Assembly: GCA_945901795.1 (NCBI GenBank)
Contig: CAMDLP010000009.1
Coordinates: 1-64,000 of the forward strand
DNA length: 64,000 bases
DNA from: Akkermansia muciniphila
GTDB taxonomy: Bacteria; Verrucomicrobiota; Verrucomicrobiia; Verrucomicrobiales; Akkermansiaceae
Reading direction: 5' to 3'
The stretch's first letter is position 1, and every line of letters starts with the position of its first letter. Both the position numbers and the translations under genes were made by a program. Positions 49,166-64,000 of the stretch are shown piece after piece. Under the pieces are notes generated by a model. That model saw only the letters and a program-made list of their open reading frames with translations, did no database searches and was not told the DNA's origin.

Positions 49166-50782
49166 TCAGTGCTTCTGCGAGTGCTCCAGCGCCGCGGCGA
49201 CGAAGCCGGCGAAGAGCGGGTGCGGGTGGTTCGGCTTGGATTGGAATTCCGGGTGGAATTGCGCGCCGACATAAAACGGGTGCTCCGGAAGCTCGACAAT
49301 TTCGACGAGGCCTTCCTCCGCCGAGACGGAGGAAATCACCAGACCCGCGTCCTGCAGGCGGTCCTGATAGTCGGAGTTGAACTCATACCGGTGACGATGG
49401 CGCTCGTGGATGCGTTCCACATTTCCATAAAGATCGGCAGCCTTGGTGCCGGTGAAAAGAATGGATTCGCTGGAACCGAGACGCATGGTGGCTCCCATGT
49501 CTTCAACGCCCTTTTGCTCTTCCTGCAAACAGATGACCGGGTGCTTAGTCGTCTTGTCGAACTCGGTGGAGTTCGCGCCTTTCAAGCCGCAGACGTTGCG
49601 CGCGTATTCGATGGTGGCAATCTGCATGCCGAGGCAGATACCGAAATACGGGATCTTATTCTCGCGGGCGTATTTGGCCGCTAGAATTTTCCCCTCCGTG
49701 CCGCGGTCGCCGAAACCACCGGGAACGAGGATGCCATCGACATCGCCGATGACGGACTTGGCGCCGTGGTCTTCGATCGCTTCCGCTTCCACGCGGACAA
49801 CCTGCACCTTGGTGTCGTGATGCGCGCCGGCATGGATCAGCGATTCGTAAATGGATTTATACGCGTCCTGAAGCTCGATGTATTTGCCGGCCACGGCGAT
49901 GGTGACCTTGTGCTTCGGATGGATGACGCGCTGCACAAATTTTTCCCAGTCCTCGAGCGCGGGCGACGGGGTGTGGCCGAGGCCTAACTTGTCCACCACC
50001 AACCGGTCGATCTTGTCGCGGCGGAGATCGAGCGGGCATTCGTAAATCGTGTGCGCCACGTCGCGGAAGGCGACGACGTTCTTGCGCTCGACGTTGCAGA
50101 ACATGGCGATCTTCTTGCGGTTGTCCTCGTCGAGGTCGGCCTCGGTGCGGCAAATGATGATGTCCGGCTGGATGCCGAGCTCGCGGAGTTTTGCGACGGA
50201 TTGCTGGGTCGGCTTGGTCTTCACCTCGCCGGCGGCCTTGATGTAGGGCAGCAGCGTGACGTGGATGAAGCAGACGTTTTCCTTGCCGACTTCGAGCGCG
50301 AACTGGCGCAGCGCCTCGATGAATAACAGGCCTTCCATGTCGCCCACGGTGCCGCCGATCTCGGTGATGAGCACGTCGGTGTGCGGGTTGTTCTCCGTGA
50401 CTTGGTGCATCCGCAGCTTGATCTCATCCGTGACGTGCGGGATGAACTGGACGGTTTTGCCGAGGTATTCGCCGCGCCGCTCCTTCTTGATGACCGAGTC
50501 GAAAACCTGACCTGAAGTTAGATTGTTCATCCGCGAGAGCACCCCGGAGGTGAAGCGCTCGTAGTGGCCGAGATCGAGGTCGGTCTCCGCGCCGTCGTCG
50601 AGTACGTAAACCTCGCCGTGCTGGAACGGCGACATGGTGCCCGGATCGACATTCAGATAGGGGTCGAATTTCTGCATCAGCGTGGTCAGGCCGCGGTGCT
50701 CGAGCAGGGTGCCGATAGATGCCGCGGCAAGACCCTTGCCGAGTGAGGAGACGACGCCGCCGGTGACGAAGATGTATTTCAT
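49166..50782 (-). CDS. pyrG: CTP synthase
   Basis: [37 protein letters not shown] amidotransferase. Confidence 0.98.
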   Translation of the reverse strand: MKYIFVTGGVVSSLGKGLAAASIGTLLEHRGLTTLMQKFDPYLNVDPGTMSPFQHGEVYVLDDGAETDLDLGHYERFTSGVLSRMNNLTSGQVFDSVIKKERRGEYLGKTVQFIPHVTDEIKLRMHQVTENNPHTDVLITEIGGTVGDMEGLLFIEALRQFALEVGKENVCFIHVTLLPYIKAAGEVKTKPTQQSVAKLRELGIQPDIIICRTEADLDEDNRKKIAMFCNVERKNVVAFRDVAHTIYECPLDLRRDKIDRLVVDKLGLGHTPSPALEDWEKFVQRVIHPKHKVTIAVAGKYIELQDAYKSIYESLIHAGAHHDTKVQVVRVEAEAIEDHGAKSVIGDVDGILVPGGFGDRGTEGKILAAKYARENKIPYFGICLGMQIATIEYARNVCGLKGANSTEFDKTTKHPVICLQEEQKGVEDMGATMRLGSSESILFTGTKAADLYGNVERIHERHRHRYEFNSDYQDRLQDAGLVISSVSAEEGLVEIVELPEHPFYVGAQFHPEFQSKPNHPHPLFAGFVAAALEHSQKH

Positions 50783-50804
50783 AAAAGTTTTGAGTTAGCA
50801 GTGA

Positions 50805-51566
50805 TCAGTGAGCAGACGAAGATAAGAGCCGTTCGATTTCGCGGGCTTGCTCCGGGGTATCGACGCCGGGTGAGGTGTCGGTGGTGATGAGAACTTTGAT
50901 AGACGCGCCGTTTTCGAGGGCGCGGAGTTGTTCGAGCGACTCGGCTTGTTCCAAAGGCGAGGGCGACCAGGTGACGAAGCGTTCGAGGAAACTCCGCTTG
51001 TAGGCGTAAATCCCCTTGTGGCGCAGGACCGGCAGGCCTTCGACCGGGTTGCGGAAAAACGGCAGCGGCGAGCGGGAGAAATAGAGCGCGCGACCATCGA
51101 GGGCGACGGCGACTTTCACCACGTTCGGGTCCTGCACGGCGGGGTCCGCGGGATCGAGCGGGTTGGCGGCGGTCGCCATGTCGAGCGTGGCGTCGGCGGC
51201 CATCGCGGCGGCGAGCTCGTCGATGAGCGCGGGATCGATGAGCGGCTCGTCGCCCTGGATGTTGACGATGTGGGTCGCCTGCGGGACGGCCTGCGCGGCC
51301 TCGGCGATGCGGTCGGTGCCGGTGGGATGGTCCGGCGAGGTCATGGCGACCTTGCCACCGAAGGCGATCACGGCGTCGCGGATCCGCTCATCGTCGGTGG
51401 CGACGATGATTTCATCCAGTCCGGAACATTGGCGACAGCGCTCCCAAACATGCTGGATCAAGGGCTTTCCGGCGATGAGATGCAGCGGCTTTCCGGGGAA
51501 ACGGGTGGAGCCCCAACGAGACGGCAATACGCCGAGAATGTAGGTGTTGGCTGGAGATTGGGTCAC
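50805..51566 (-). CDS. kdsB: 3-deoxy-manno-octulosonate cytidylyltransferase
   Basis: LPSRWGSTRFPGKPLHLIAGKPLIQHVWERC, VNIQGDEPLIDP. Confidence 0.95.
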   Translation of the reverse strand: MTQSPANTYILGVLPSRWGSTRFPGKPLHLIAGKPLIQHVWERCRQCSGLDEIIVATDDERIRDAVIAFGGKVAMTSPDHPTGTDRIAEAAQAVPQATHIVNIQGDEPLIDPALIDELAAAMAADATLDMATAANPLDPADPAVQDPNVVKVAVALDGRALYFSRSPLPFFRNPVEGLPVLRHKGIYAYKRSFLERFVTWSPSPLEQAESLEQLRALENGASIKVLITTDTSPGVDTPEQAREIERLLSSSAH

Positions 51567-51702
51567 GTTTGGCGCGGGCTGGGCGAGCGTATGGCACGGA
51601 CAAGCCCACGGACAAGAGCGGTTTCGGAAAAAGATTCCGACAGCGCTCCGGAGGACGATTCGCGCGCCGCCTTGCGAGCCCCGCTCACGGAAAGAGCGAG
51701 GT

Positions 51703-52240
51703 TTAGCGAGTCGGGAACACGCCGCCGCTGTCGATGGCGGGCCGCTTCGGGTTGTGCGGCACGGTCACGAACACGACGCCGGAAGCGCTACCCTCGAAAT
51801 CCGACGCGGTGAAACTCACTCGATAAACGCGCCCGTCTCCCCTGCCCGAGCGCTCGGCGCGCAGCAGCACCATGCCGCCGTCGATGACCGCGTCGATCGC
51901 CATGTCACCATCGCCGAGCCCGTTAGCAGGCTCGTCCTGGGTGACGCCGGTGATGATGATCGTGGCGTTGTTGTCCGGGTCCTATATGCCGGTGATGCCC
52001 ACTGCCGCCATCTGGTGGTTAGGTGGCCAAAGCTTGCCAACCCGTTGAAAAATCCCGTCACATAGCTGTTACCCTTGGCATCCACCGCAATCCCGTTGCC
52101 GCCGTCGCTCCCGAAGCCTCCCGCTCTTTTCGCCCATAACACATTTCCACCAGGGGCATACTTCGCCACGAACACGTCTTCCAGACTGGCGCTGCTCAGG
52201 AGGGCGCTGCCGATCCGGGTCTGTCCCGACGGCAGCGACA
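51703..52240 (-). pseudogene. C-terminal remnant of an SBBP-repeat surface protein
   Basis: DVFVAKYAPGGNVLWAKRAGGFGSDGGNGIAVDAKGNSYVTGFFNG; then GDGRVYRVSFTASDFEGSASGVVFVTVPH in a shifted frame. Confidence 0.65.
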
Positions 52241-52971
52241 GGACCAGATACATCTTGAGGTCCGGGTATTTCTTCCGGATCAGGGAGAAATGCCGGTCTG
52301 CTGAAGCCAAGCGACCATCACCTGAGACCCGGCATTCCTCGGAAGTCACCCAGATCAACGAGATGCTCACCCAGATTGAATCTTTCCCGGGGATCCTGAT
52401 TGCTTCTACCAATCTAATCGACCTGCTTGATCCCGCGAGCATGCGCCGAGCTGAATCTGGCGCACTCCCTCGAAACTGCGCCCCCCGGCGATTTCGCGGC
52501 CGTTGCCAACCAACACCGTTTCCAACCGTTCCGCGATGCGTGCGGCCTGTTGCACGCGGTGATCGCCGAATCCGCTCTCAAAGCCGGCCGCTCACGGCGG
52601 ATCGGCTTCCAATAACTTCAACTTCAGGAAATACCGGGCGTTCTTCAATTCACCAGTGCGCGATTGCGGCATGACTTATTCGTCATAAATAGCCGCTTCG
52701 TGAGCGATACCAAGGAGGGGTTTCAATCACGGACGACATTGGAGCACTCGGGCACGCCCAGGCCCTCGACCAAAGCGCCGCGCTGCTCGCCGGTGACGGG
52801 AAATTCCCCATCTTCGAGACCGGACTGACCATCCCCGGCGCGCTCGCCTACTCAGATGTCATGCTGCCCGCTCGGCAGCACGGGCACGGGTGGCCGACTC
52901 CCCAACAACCGCAGTGGCCCGACATCCTCGCCGAATACCGACTTTAACCCACCTTGAAGATCACGAATGCC

Positions 52972-53021
52972 TGTCCACTTTTGCTCAGACAATTAAATCC
53001 ACTTTTGCTCAATCGCCGACA
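52972..53021. mobile_element. Solo end of an IS related to the 41577-43137 element
   Basis: tgtccacttttgctcagacaattaaatccacttttgctcaatcgccgaca aligns to IS end tgtctagttttgctccggcgaaaaatccagttttgaaccagcgccgaca. Confidence 0.65.
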
Positions 53022-53071
53022 CCCGCCAAATCCGTGCTTGGCAGCCATCCCAATCCTCACAAAACTCCAGC

Positions 53072-53860
<789 letters not shown>

Positions 53861-54001
53861 GCAGGATCGGCGATCTGTCAGACTTGCGTTGGTGGTGTAA
53901 CCAGAGCTGCCATAGCCGGAGCGCCCGAATCCTACGAGCGTGATGAAGTCATTTCATGGTGGGAGCTTGCTTTCTCCGCTTCGAATGGCAATGTTACGTC
54001 C

Positions 54002-54235
54002 ATGATCGCCACCGTCGCACAGCTTGTCGAAAAAGCGCTTCTGCTGCCTTCGGAGGCGAGGAGCGAATTGGTCGAGGCCCTGCTCGAACGCAGCGAGCCC
54101 TCAGACATGCTCCTCATGGAACAACTTCGCTTGGTGGAAGAACGCATGGCGAAAGTGGAGAATGGCGAGTCCTTGCTTATTGCCGAGGATGAGGGCCACC
54201 GCTTGGTTCTCAAATCCCTGAGCCAGGTGAAATGA
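54002..54235 (+). CDS. Addiction-module antitoxin component (TIGR02574-like)
   Basis: LVEKALLLPSEARSELVEALLERSE. Confidence 0.7.
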   Translation: MIATVAQLVEKALLLPSEARSELVEALLERSEPSDMLLMEQLRLVEERMAKVENGESLLIAEDEGHRLVLKSLSQVK

Positions 54236-54342
54236 AAGTCGTTTTCGAAGAAGAGGCTTTGGAGGAATATCGTGACGCTGCCCTCTATTCGGAAAATCGT
54301 TTCGGCCTGGGTGTCGAATTTGTAAGGGCGGTCAGGGACACC
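54232..54342 (+). pseudogene. ParE/RelE-like toxin, truncated after ~37 codons
   Basis: MKVVFEEEALEEYRDAALYSENRFGLGVEFVRAVRDT; ATGA overlap with antitoxin; then antisense foreign sequence. Confidence 0.7.
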
Positions 54343-54344
54343 TG

Positions 54345-55439
54345 CGCACCATTCCACTCAAGAAAGCGGTTGGTGCGATGCGGGGGCTTGATCTCGGATC
54401 GCGCCATGCCGAGGGCTGCTAGATTAGTTTCTTCCCAAAGTTTCTGGATCTCAGCCGGAGCAGGAGAAGCATTCGGATCGGTGCCAAGGTCGATCTCGCG
54501 CTTGTCGTTCACGCCGTCGGCATCGGTGTCCGAACTGAGCGGATTGGTGCCGGTGTCGCTGCGCGAGACATAAACGCGGGTGTTGGTTTCCACGCCATCG
54601 GAGAGGCCATCACCGTCAGTGTCCCATTTGTTGGGATTGGTGCCGCGAATGCCTGAGGCGGACCCGGCGATGACCAAAGTGAAAGCAGTCGCTCCCTGGC
54701 TCACAAAATCCGTGAGTGGTGCCTCCTCGGTGAAGACGGTGAGTTTCAGATTCACCGGATCATTACTGCTGAAGAGCACTCGGCGGTAGAAGATTTCACT
54801 CTCCTTGCCGGAGCCAAGTTACAGATCAACTGCCCTGCGGCAAAGACTGGAGCACTGCCCGCCGCGCAGGCGATCACCACGCGGTCGGCCAGCACCTCGT
54901 GAATACTCCACGGCGGAGGCTCGACCGCTCTCTGTGGGCCAACCGGTGCGGGAAATCGAGCAGCGAGGGCGGCGGCAGGACCACTCACTCGCTGGCCCGC
55001 TCGTTGCGCCGTCGGCGAGCCAAAGACAAAGATGTTCGCAGCTACCAGCGGCTCGGGTTCGAGACGGAAACTCCACGTGTGAGTGAGCGTGTGGCCCAGC
55101 GTATCCGCCGCCACCAGAGTGGCAGAGATTGTAGCTCCCCATGCGCCGAGCGCGGCATCGCCGGAATCGTAGGTGATCGTATTGCCAAAAATCGTGAGTC
55201 CCGGCGCACCGGGAGTAAGTTCAGACATCCTGATCCCGCTCTCGAGACCTTCGGAGATTTGATGATCCAATCGGAAAATGATTTGGCTCATACACGCACA
55301 AGCCATCCACAATGAATGTCGCGGCCGCGACATTCATTGTGGCGATCTCCGGCACAGCCCGCAGCAAGGAAGCGACCAGGGAAAAAGCAGCGGCACAACA
55401 AGCAATAAGGGGGCGGGTGCGGGATTTCATGGGATGCAT
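54345..55439 (-). pseudogene. Decayed secreted surface protein (signal peptide, deleted middle, C-terminal thrombospondin-3-like DTDGDG repeats)
   Basis: MHPMKSRTRPLIACCAAAFSLVASLLRAVPEI; VFGSPTAQRAGQRVSGP; NKWDTDGDGLSDGVETN, SSDTDADGVNDKREIDLGTDP; frame change near 54820. Confidence 0.75.
55307..55342. repeat. 36-bp perfect palindrome, no spacer
   Basis: ccacaatgaatgtcgcggccgcgacattcattgtgg equals its own reverse complement. Confidence 0.97.
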
Positions 55440-55709
55440 GGTGGTTTCACCATGATTCGCAGCCCAACGATTCAAACTGCTGCCCGACAAGGTCAAAGCC
55501 CGCATATTTTACGAAACCTCTGATTTTCGCTTACTTCTATTTCACTTTCAGAACTGCGGATGTGATCGGCACCTTCGGCGAACATCCGCAACCGACGATT
55601 TGACCCTAATCGCCCCCCATTTCCCTTCTCTTTCTAGGGCTTGCACCCGCTGAAATGCTGGTGTATCGCCTCCCTCCCGGCGGGTAATCCCGCCCTTACC
55701 CCTTCTAAT

Positions 55710-58892
<3,183 letters not shown>

Positions 58893-58927
58893 AGTGATAC
58901 AGGCGTCCCCGCCTGTTGATTCGCCCC

Positions 58928-59623
58928 ATGCGCCTTGACCGATTCCTCACCCGCCGCGGGACACACCCGTGCAAGGAGGTTTCGCGCCTGTTGCAAGACG
59001 GCCGGGTGCGGGTGGACGGTGCGGTGGAAACCGACGGGCGCCGGCGGATCAGCCGCTTCAGCAGGATCGAGCTGGAGGGTGAAATCCTCCAAGCGCAAGA
59101 GGCCGTCTATCTGATGCTGTACAAGCCGGCCGGCTATCTCAGCGCGACGACCGATCCGCTGCATCCCACGGTGATGGAGTTGATCGACCACCCGCTGCGC
59201 GACGATCTGCACCTGGCGGGGCGGCTGGACCGGGCGAGCACGGGGTTGCTGCTGCTGACTAACGACGGACGCTGGTCGAAGCAAGTGACGGAGCCGCTGG
59301 AGGAGATTTCCAAAGTTTACCGGGTGACGACGCGGGATGAGATTTCACCCGAAACGGCGGCGGTCTTCGCGGCGGGGATTTATTTCGCCTACGAGGATCT
59401 GACGACGCGGCCTGCGGTGCTGGAGATTCTCGGAGAACGCGAGGCACTGCTAACAATCCACGAGGGGCGCTACCATCAGGTGAAGCGGATGTTCCACGCG
59501 GTGGGCAACCAGGTGCTGGGTTTGCACCGCGAGAGCATCGGGCCGCTGGTGCTCGACGACTCGCTGCCGCCGGGAAGGTTCCGACCGCTGGGCGCGGCGG
59601 AAGTCGCGTGCTTCAGGCGTTAG
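58928..59623 (+). CDS. RsuA-type 16S rRNA pseudouridine synthase
   Basis: S4-like N-terminus MRLDRFLTRRGTHPCKEVSRLLQDGRVRVDG; HLAGRLDRASTGLLLLTNDG. Confidence 0.92.
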   Translation: MRLDRFLTRRGTHPCKEVSRLLQDGRVRVDGAVETDGRRRISRFSRIELEGEILQAQEAVYLMLYKPAGYLSATTDPLHPTVMELIDHPLRDDLHLAGRLDRASTGLLLLTNDGRWSKQVTEPLEEISKVYRVTTRDEISPETAAVFAAGIYFAYEDLTTRPAVLEILGEREALLTIHEGRYHQVKRMFHAVGNQVLGLHRESIGPLVLDDSLPPGRFRPLGAAEVACFRR

Positions 59624-61999
59624 TTACCGGGGCAGGCCGCGGGCGGTCGTTTCCCAGCGCTGTTTGAAGGCCGGATTTTCCTGCGAAAGAACGGCGGCGG
59701 CGAGCGCGCGCTCACGGTTTCCCGCGAGCCAGTCAAAGGAGATCGCGCACTCGTGGCGGCGCAGGCGCTCCTGCTCGCTCTTGGAGTTCTTCACGAAGAT
59801 CCGGTGCAAGGCGATGATCGCATCCGGCGAGAAATCCCCCCACTTGGCGGTTAGAACTTTCCGGTTCACATCCACGGTGGTGATGACGCCGGCGGAATCG
59901 ATGGAAATTCTCCCGGCGACTTCCCCGGATTTCATGGGGAACTCGCCGACCGCCGCTTCCTTGCGGAGATCCTCCGTCAGATCGGCAAAGAGCGCGGCGG
60001 CCGCCTCGCTAACCGCAATCAACGAGGCCCGCGTCGCGCCCTCCGGATCGGCGGGCAGGGACACCAGATAGGCGGAGGCGTCCGGGAAGCGGAAGTCTTT
60101 GGAAAACTCAGTGAGCTTCGCCATGACCGTGGCCAGGTCGGGCGCGGTGGATGCGGCGGACGGCACGATCTTCGGTGCGGCAAGCAGCTTGGCCCGTTTC
60201 GCCAGATCGAGCTGCCAGGCCCGCACGTTGTAGCGGGCGCGGCCACGGGTTTTCAAAGCTCCGAGGATTCCTTCCAGCTCGGCGATGGCGGCGTTGCAAC
60301 CGGCGACGTCCGCGGGAATTTTTTCAAAGACCGGGCTGGAGAGCGCCCGGCCATCGGCGAGATAGTCGCCCGCCAGTTTTTGATAGATCTCAAGCCATGC
60401 GTCCGCTTCTGCGATCTGCGTGGACGAGACTGCGGCAAACCAGCCAAGCGCCTCGCCCGGCATTCCCTGTTCCCAATCCTTGAGGCCGGCGAGCATCCGG
60501 GCCATCACCTGCGAAGCGTCGTTAGATGATGAATCGAGTTCCTTCACAGGAATGGCGGGAAGTGATTCCAGGCGGCCGAGCATCCGGACCAGCCCCGCCC
60601 CGATCCGCTTTTCCTCCGGCACCGACAGGACATGGGCGGAGGTCTCCCTAGCCTGCTTTCTTGCTTCGGAAGACTGGCCGTCGAGATAGGCGGCGACCAC
60701 CGCCTCGACTCCGGCCCAGCTGCGGGTGGGCTCATGAACGTCGGGGTTCCCGCGCAGCTTCGCGAACTCGACGGCCGCTTTCGCGAACTCGCGAGCCTCC
60801 ACCGCGGCCCGCGCCTCGCGGTAGCTCTTCGCGATGTCGATGCCCGCCGTGGTGGAAGGGCCGGACTCGGGAACGACCGGAACGGCGCTAACAATCACCG
60901 GCGGCTTCGGCTTCGGCGCGGGATCACCGCGGGTGATCCACCAGATTCCCCCGCCAACCAGAACCAACAGGACCAGGCTGGCGACGGTGAGAGCGATCCT
61001 TTCGTCCCGCTTCTTCGCCCGGCGTTTCGCGGCGCTGCCGGAGGTTTCCGCGACTTCGGGAGCACCGGATTTCAAACGTTTCAGAGCGGTCTCCATCAGG
61101 CCTATCATTTCGTCGTAAGACGAGAAGCGGTCCTTCGGATCATAGGCCATCGCCCGCTCCACGATCCGGCAGACATCGGCGGGCAGCGACGGGTCGGCGA
61201 TGCCTAGCGGCACCACTTTTCGCTTCGCCTCGCGCAGGATGTCGGTGGCCATCGTCTCCGCGCCGCAGGACGGCTTGCCGGCCAGCGCGTGATAGACGGT
61301 CGCCCCGAAGGCATAGATGTCGGAGCGCAAATCCTCGACGCAACCTTCGATCGCTTCCGGCGGGACGTAGTAAGGAGTGGCCCAGACTTCGGTGGCTTGG
61401 GCTTTGCCGCCGTGGGTCACGAGGGCGAGTCCGAAGTCCACGAGCTTCGCATGACCTTCGGCGTCGAGCAGGATATTCCCCGGTTTCACGTCGCGGTGGA
61501 TCAAGCCCGCGGCATGCGCCGCCTTGAGTCCCTGCGCGACCTCGATGGCGAGCGGCAGCATTTCCAAGACGGGGATTTTCCCGCGCTCCCGGATCTGGTG
61601 CTCGAAATGCCCGCCCGGCACGAGCTCCATCGCGATGTAAAAGCGCCCGAAAGCCCTTCCCGTCGTCAGCACGCGCACCACGTTCGGGTGGCTGAACGAA
61701 GCGGTGATCCTCGCCTCTTCCTCGAAGGCCTTGATCCGCCGCTCGTCCGCCGAGAATTCCTCACTGAGGATTTTCAACGCCACCTCGCGGTGCAGCGTCA
61801 GGTCGTGCGCCACGAAAACCATGCTCATCCCGCCCACCGCGTGCCGCCGGACCAGCGTGTAAGGGCCGAACTCGCGCTTCACCCGCGTGTGCTCGCCGCA
61901 AGCCGGACAAACGACATTGGTAAAAGGCGCCATCGCCGAAACATCCATCGGGCTCTCGCAAGCGGAACAATGGACGATGGTTTGGGCGCGCTCCGGCAT
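59624..61999 (-). CDS. Serine/threonine protein kinase with single TM
   Basis: HAAGLIHRDVKPGNILLDAEGHAKLVDFGLA; TM VASLVLLVLVGGGIWWI. Confidence 0.93.
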   Translation of the reverse strand: MPERAQTIVHCSACESPMDVSAMAPFTNVVCPACGEHTRVKREFGPYTLVRRHAVGGMSMVFVAHDLTLHREVALKILSEEFSADERRIKAFEEEARITASFSHPNVVRVLTTGRAFGRFYIAMELVPGGHFEHQIRERGKIPVLEMLPLAIEVAQGLKAAHAAGLIHRDVKPGNILLDAEGHAKLVDFGLALVTHGGKAQATEVWATPYYVPPEAIEGCVEDLRSDIYAFGATVYHALAGKPSCGAETMATDILREAKRKVVPLGIADPSLPADVCRIVERAMAYDPKDRFSSYDEMIGLMETALKRLKSGAPEVAETSGSAAKRRAKKRDERIALTVASLVLLVLVGGGIWWITRGDPAPKPKPPVIVSAVPVVPESGPSTTAGIDIAKSYREARAAVEAREFAKAAVEFAKLRGNPDVHEPTRSWAGVEAVVAAYLDGQSSEARKQARETSAHVLSVPEEKRIGAGLVRMLGRLESLPAIPVKELDSSSNDASQVMARMLAGLKDWEQGMPGEALGWFAAVSSTQIAEADAWLEIYQKLAGDYLADGRALSSPVFEKIPADVAGCNAAIAELEGILGALKTRGRARYNVRAWQLDLAKRAKLLAAPKIVPSAASTAPDLATVMAKLTEFSKDFRFPDASAYLVSLPADPEGATRASLIAVSEAAAALFADLTEDLRKEAAVGEFPMKSGEVAGRISIDSAGVITTVDVNRKVLTAKWGDFSPDAIIALHRIFVKNSKSEQERLRRHECAISFDWLAGNRERALAAAVLSQENPAFKQRWETTARGLPR

Positions 62000-62076
62000 G
62001 CGCGCAGGCTAGCGACGCGGCCTCCCGGTGCAAACTTGAAACTTGCAGCACCTTTCCCCGCGGCGAGACTCCCGGC

Positions 62077-63006
62077 GTGGAGATCCTAGTTGAAAACAGT
62101 CCGGGCGAGCGCATCGACGCCTTTCTCGCCGCCCGCCTCGCGGACCTTTCCCGCTCGCGCATCCAGACCCTCATCCGCGAGCAATTCATCCAGATCAACG
62201 GCCACCCCGCCAAGCCGCGCGACGCGGTGAAACTCGGCGACCGCATCACCGTCGTCCTGCCGGAAGCCGTCCCGCTGCACAACGAAGCCCAGGATCTCGC
62301 GCTGGAAATCCTGTTCGAGGACGACGAGATGGTCGTGCTGAACAAAGGCTCCGGCATGGTCGTCCACCCTGCCCCTGGAAATCCCGACGGCACGCTCGTC
62401 AACGCCCTGCTCCACCACTGCCGCGGGAAACTATCAGGCATCGGCGGCGTCGAGCGGCCCGGCATCGTCCACCGTCTCGACAAGGACACGTCCGGCTGCA
62501 TCGTCGTCGCCAAGTCCGACGTCGCCCACCAATCGCTCGTCGGCCAGTTCGCCGGCCGGACGATGGAAAAACTCTACCTCGCCGTCAGCCAGGGCATTCC
62601 GAAGCCCACGAAGGACACCATCTTCACCCACATCGGCCGCCACCCGGTGAACCGCCAGAAAATGGCCGTCGTCAACCCGCCCGGCGGCAAAACCGCCATC
62701 ACCGACTACGAAGTGCTCGCCGCCGATCCCGCCACGCTCACCGCACTGGTCCTCTGCCACCTCCACACCGGCCGCACCCACCAGATCCGCGTCCATCTCC
62801 ACCACAAGGGCGCGCCGCTCGTCGGCGATCCGATCTACGGAAAACCCAGCAAGACCTCCGAGCTAACCGGCCGGCTGATGCTCCACGCCTGGCGGCTCAC
62901 CCTCGACCACCCGGTCACCGGCGAGCGCCTCCATTTCGAAGCGCCCATCCCCGCAGAATATCAACCGTGGGTGGATCTGGTAGATGATTTGAGCGCACGG
63001 GCTTAG
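62077..63006 (+). CDS. rluD: RluA/RluD family pseudouridine synthase (GTG start)
   Basis: PGIVHRLDKDTSGCIVVAKSD, HTGRTHQIRVHLHHKG. Confidence 0.93.
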   Translation: MEILVENSPGERIDAFLAARLADLSRSRIQTLIREQFIQINGHPAKPRDAVKLGDRITVVLPEAVPLHNEAQDLALEILFEDDEMVVLNKGSGMVVHPAPGNPDGTLVNALLHHCRGKLSGIGGVERPGIVHRLDKDTSGCIVVAKSDVAHQSLVGQFAGRTMEKLYLAVSQGIPKPTKDTIFTHIGRHPVNRQKMAVVNPPGGKTAITDYEVLAADPATLTALVLCHLHTGRTHQIRVHLHHKGAPLVGDPIYGKPSKTSELTGRLMLHAWRLTLDHPVTGERLHFEAPIPAEYQPWVDLVDDLSARA

Positions 63007-63079
63007 GGATGGAAAGTGTCCCGACTGCCTCAGTCGGGAGCACTCCCTCAGAATCCGGCTGAGACAGCCGCAACATATT

Positions 63080-64000
63080 CTATCCGGGAAGCAAACCCTT
63101 CACCGCATCGCGCTCTTCCTTGAGCTCGTTGATGGTGAAATCGATTTTTTCCTGGCTGAAGGCATCGACGGGCACGCCTTGGACGACTTCCCATTTCCCG
63201 TTCTCGAGGGTGCGGATCGGCATGGAGGCCATGAGGCCTTTTTCGATGCCGTAGGAACCGTCCGAGCAGACGGCGACGGAATGCCAATCACCGGCCGGAG
63301 TCGGGTTGACGAGGCTTTTCACGGTGTCGAGCGCGGCATTCGCGGCGGAAGCGGCGGAGGAAAGTCCGCGCGCCTTGATGACGGCGGCGCCGCGCTGTTG
63401 GACGGTGGCGATGAACTCGCCCTTGAGCCACTCGTGGTCGGTGATGACTTCAGTGGCCGGGCGACCGTCGATCTTCGCGTTGGTGAAATCCGGATACTGG
63501 GTGGCCGAGTGGTTGCCCCAGATGCAGAGGTTGGTGACCTTCGACTGATGAACGCCGGCCTTCTTGGCGAGCTGGCTTTTCGCGCGGTTTTCATCGAGGC
63601 GGGTCATCGCGAAGAAGCGGTCGGCGGGAATGCCGGCGGCGTTGTTCATGGCGATGAGCGCGTTGGTGTTACAGGGATTTCCAACCACTAACACGCGGAC
63701 ATCTCTGGCGGAGTTGCGAGCGATGGCCTGGCCCTGGCCGGTAAAAATCTTGCCGTTGATGCCGAGCAGATCGGCGCGTTCCATCCCCGCCTTGCGCGGC
63801 ACCGAGCCGACCAGAAGGCACCAGTTCGCATCCTTGAATCCCTCGTCCAGATCGGCGGTGCCGACGACTTCGTTGAGCAGCGGGAAAGCGCAATCGTCGA
63901 GCTCCATGATGACCCCTTGCAACGCGGGCAGGCCGGGCTCGATTTCGATCAGGCGGAGATTGACCGGCTGGTCCGGGCCGAAGACGAAACCGGAGGCGAT
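63080..64000 (-). CDS. mdh: Malate dehydrogenase (5' end beyond window)
   Basis: [45 protein letters not shown]. Confidence 0.95.
   Translation of the reverse strand: MASGFVFGPDQPVNLRLIEIEPGLPALQGVIMELDDCAFPLLNEVVGTADLDEGFKDANWCLLVGSVPRKAGMERADLLGINGKIFTGQGQAIARNSARDVRVLVVGNPCNTNALIAMNNAAGIPADRFFAMTRLDENRAKSQLAKKAGVHQSKVTNLCIWGNHSATQYPDFTNAKIDGRPATEVITDHEWLKGEFIATVQQRGAAVIKARGLSSAASAANAALDTVKSLVNPTPAGDWHSVAVCSDGSYGIEKGLMASMPIRTLENGKWEVVQGVPVDAFSQEKIDFTINELKEERDAVKGLLPG

Overview
A 64-kb window from a GC-rich bacterial chromosome. Gene content and protein style suggest a verrucomicrobial genome, but that is inferred by recognition, not by a search. Most of it is housekeeping: rpoD, rlmN, dgt, hpt, ftsB, dinB, tmk, sdhC/sdhA, pyrG, kdsB, secA, two pseudouridine synthases, mdh, and a GldF/GldG/DUF4340 exporter. 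Three accessory zones stand out. (1) The 0-5 kb left edge is defence-like: an MmeI/DrmMI-type methyltransferase C-terminus, an ATPase overlapping a separate TOPRIM/DUF3226-like gene (a split OLD/PARIS-like pair), a STAS-like gene, and an MqsA-type toxin-antitoxin pair with a perfect 16-bp operator palindrome. (2) The 38-45 kb zone is mobile debris ending at an intact tyrosine integrase beside tRNA-Lys. It holds decayed toxin-antitoxin genes, a ClpB chimera, an ISL3 fragment, an AT-rich gene between ~70-bp direct repeats, and a delimitable IS (41577-43137) with TGTCGG ends and 16-bp flanking direct repeats. (3) The 51.6-55.5 kb zone is a graveyard of truncated surface-protein genes, a toxin-antitoxin pair with a truncated toxin, a solo end of an IS related to the one above, and a 36-bp perfect palindrome. 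A smaller decayed island abuts tRNA-Thr. REP-like palindromes, one of them in frame inside the methyltransferase CDS, occur alongside a RAYT-like remnant. No CRISPR array or rRNA was seen. All family calls are from reading the protein sequences; no database search was run.
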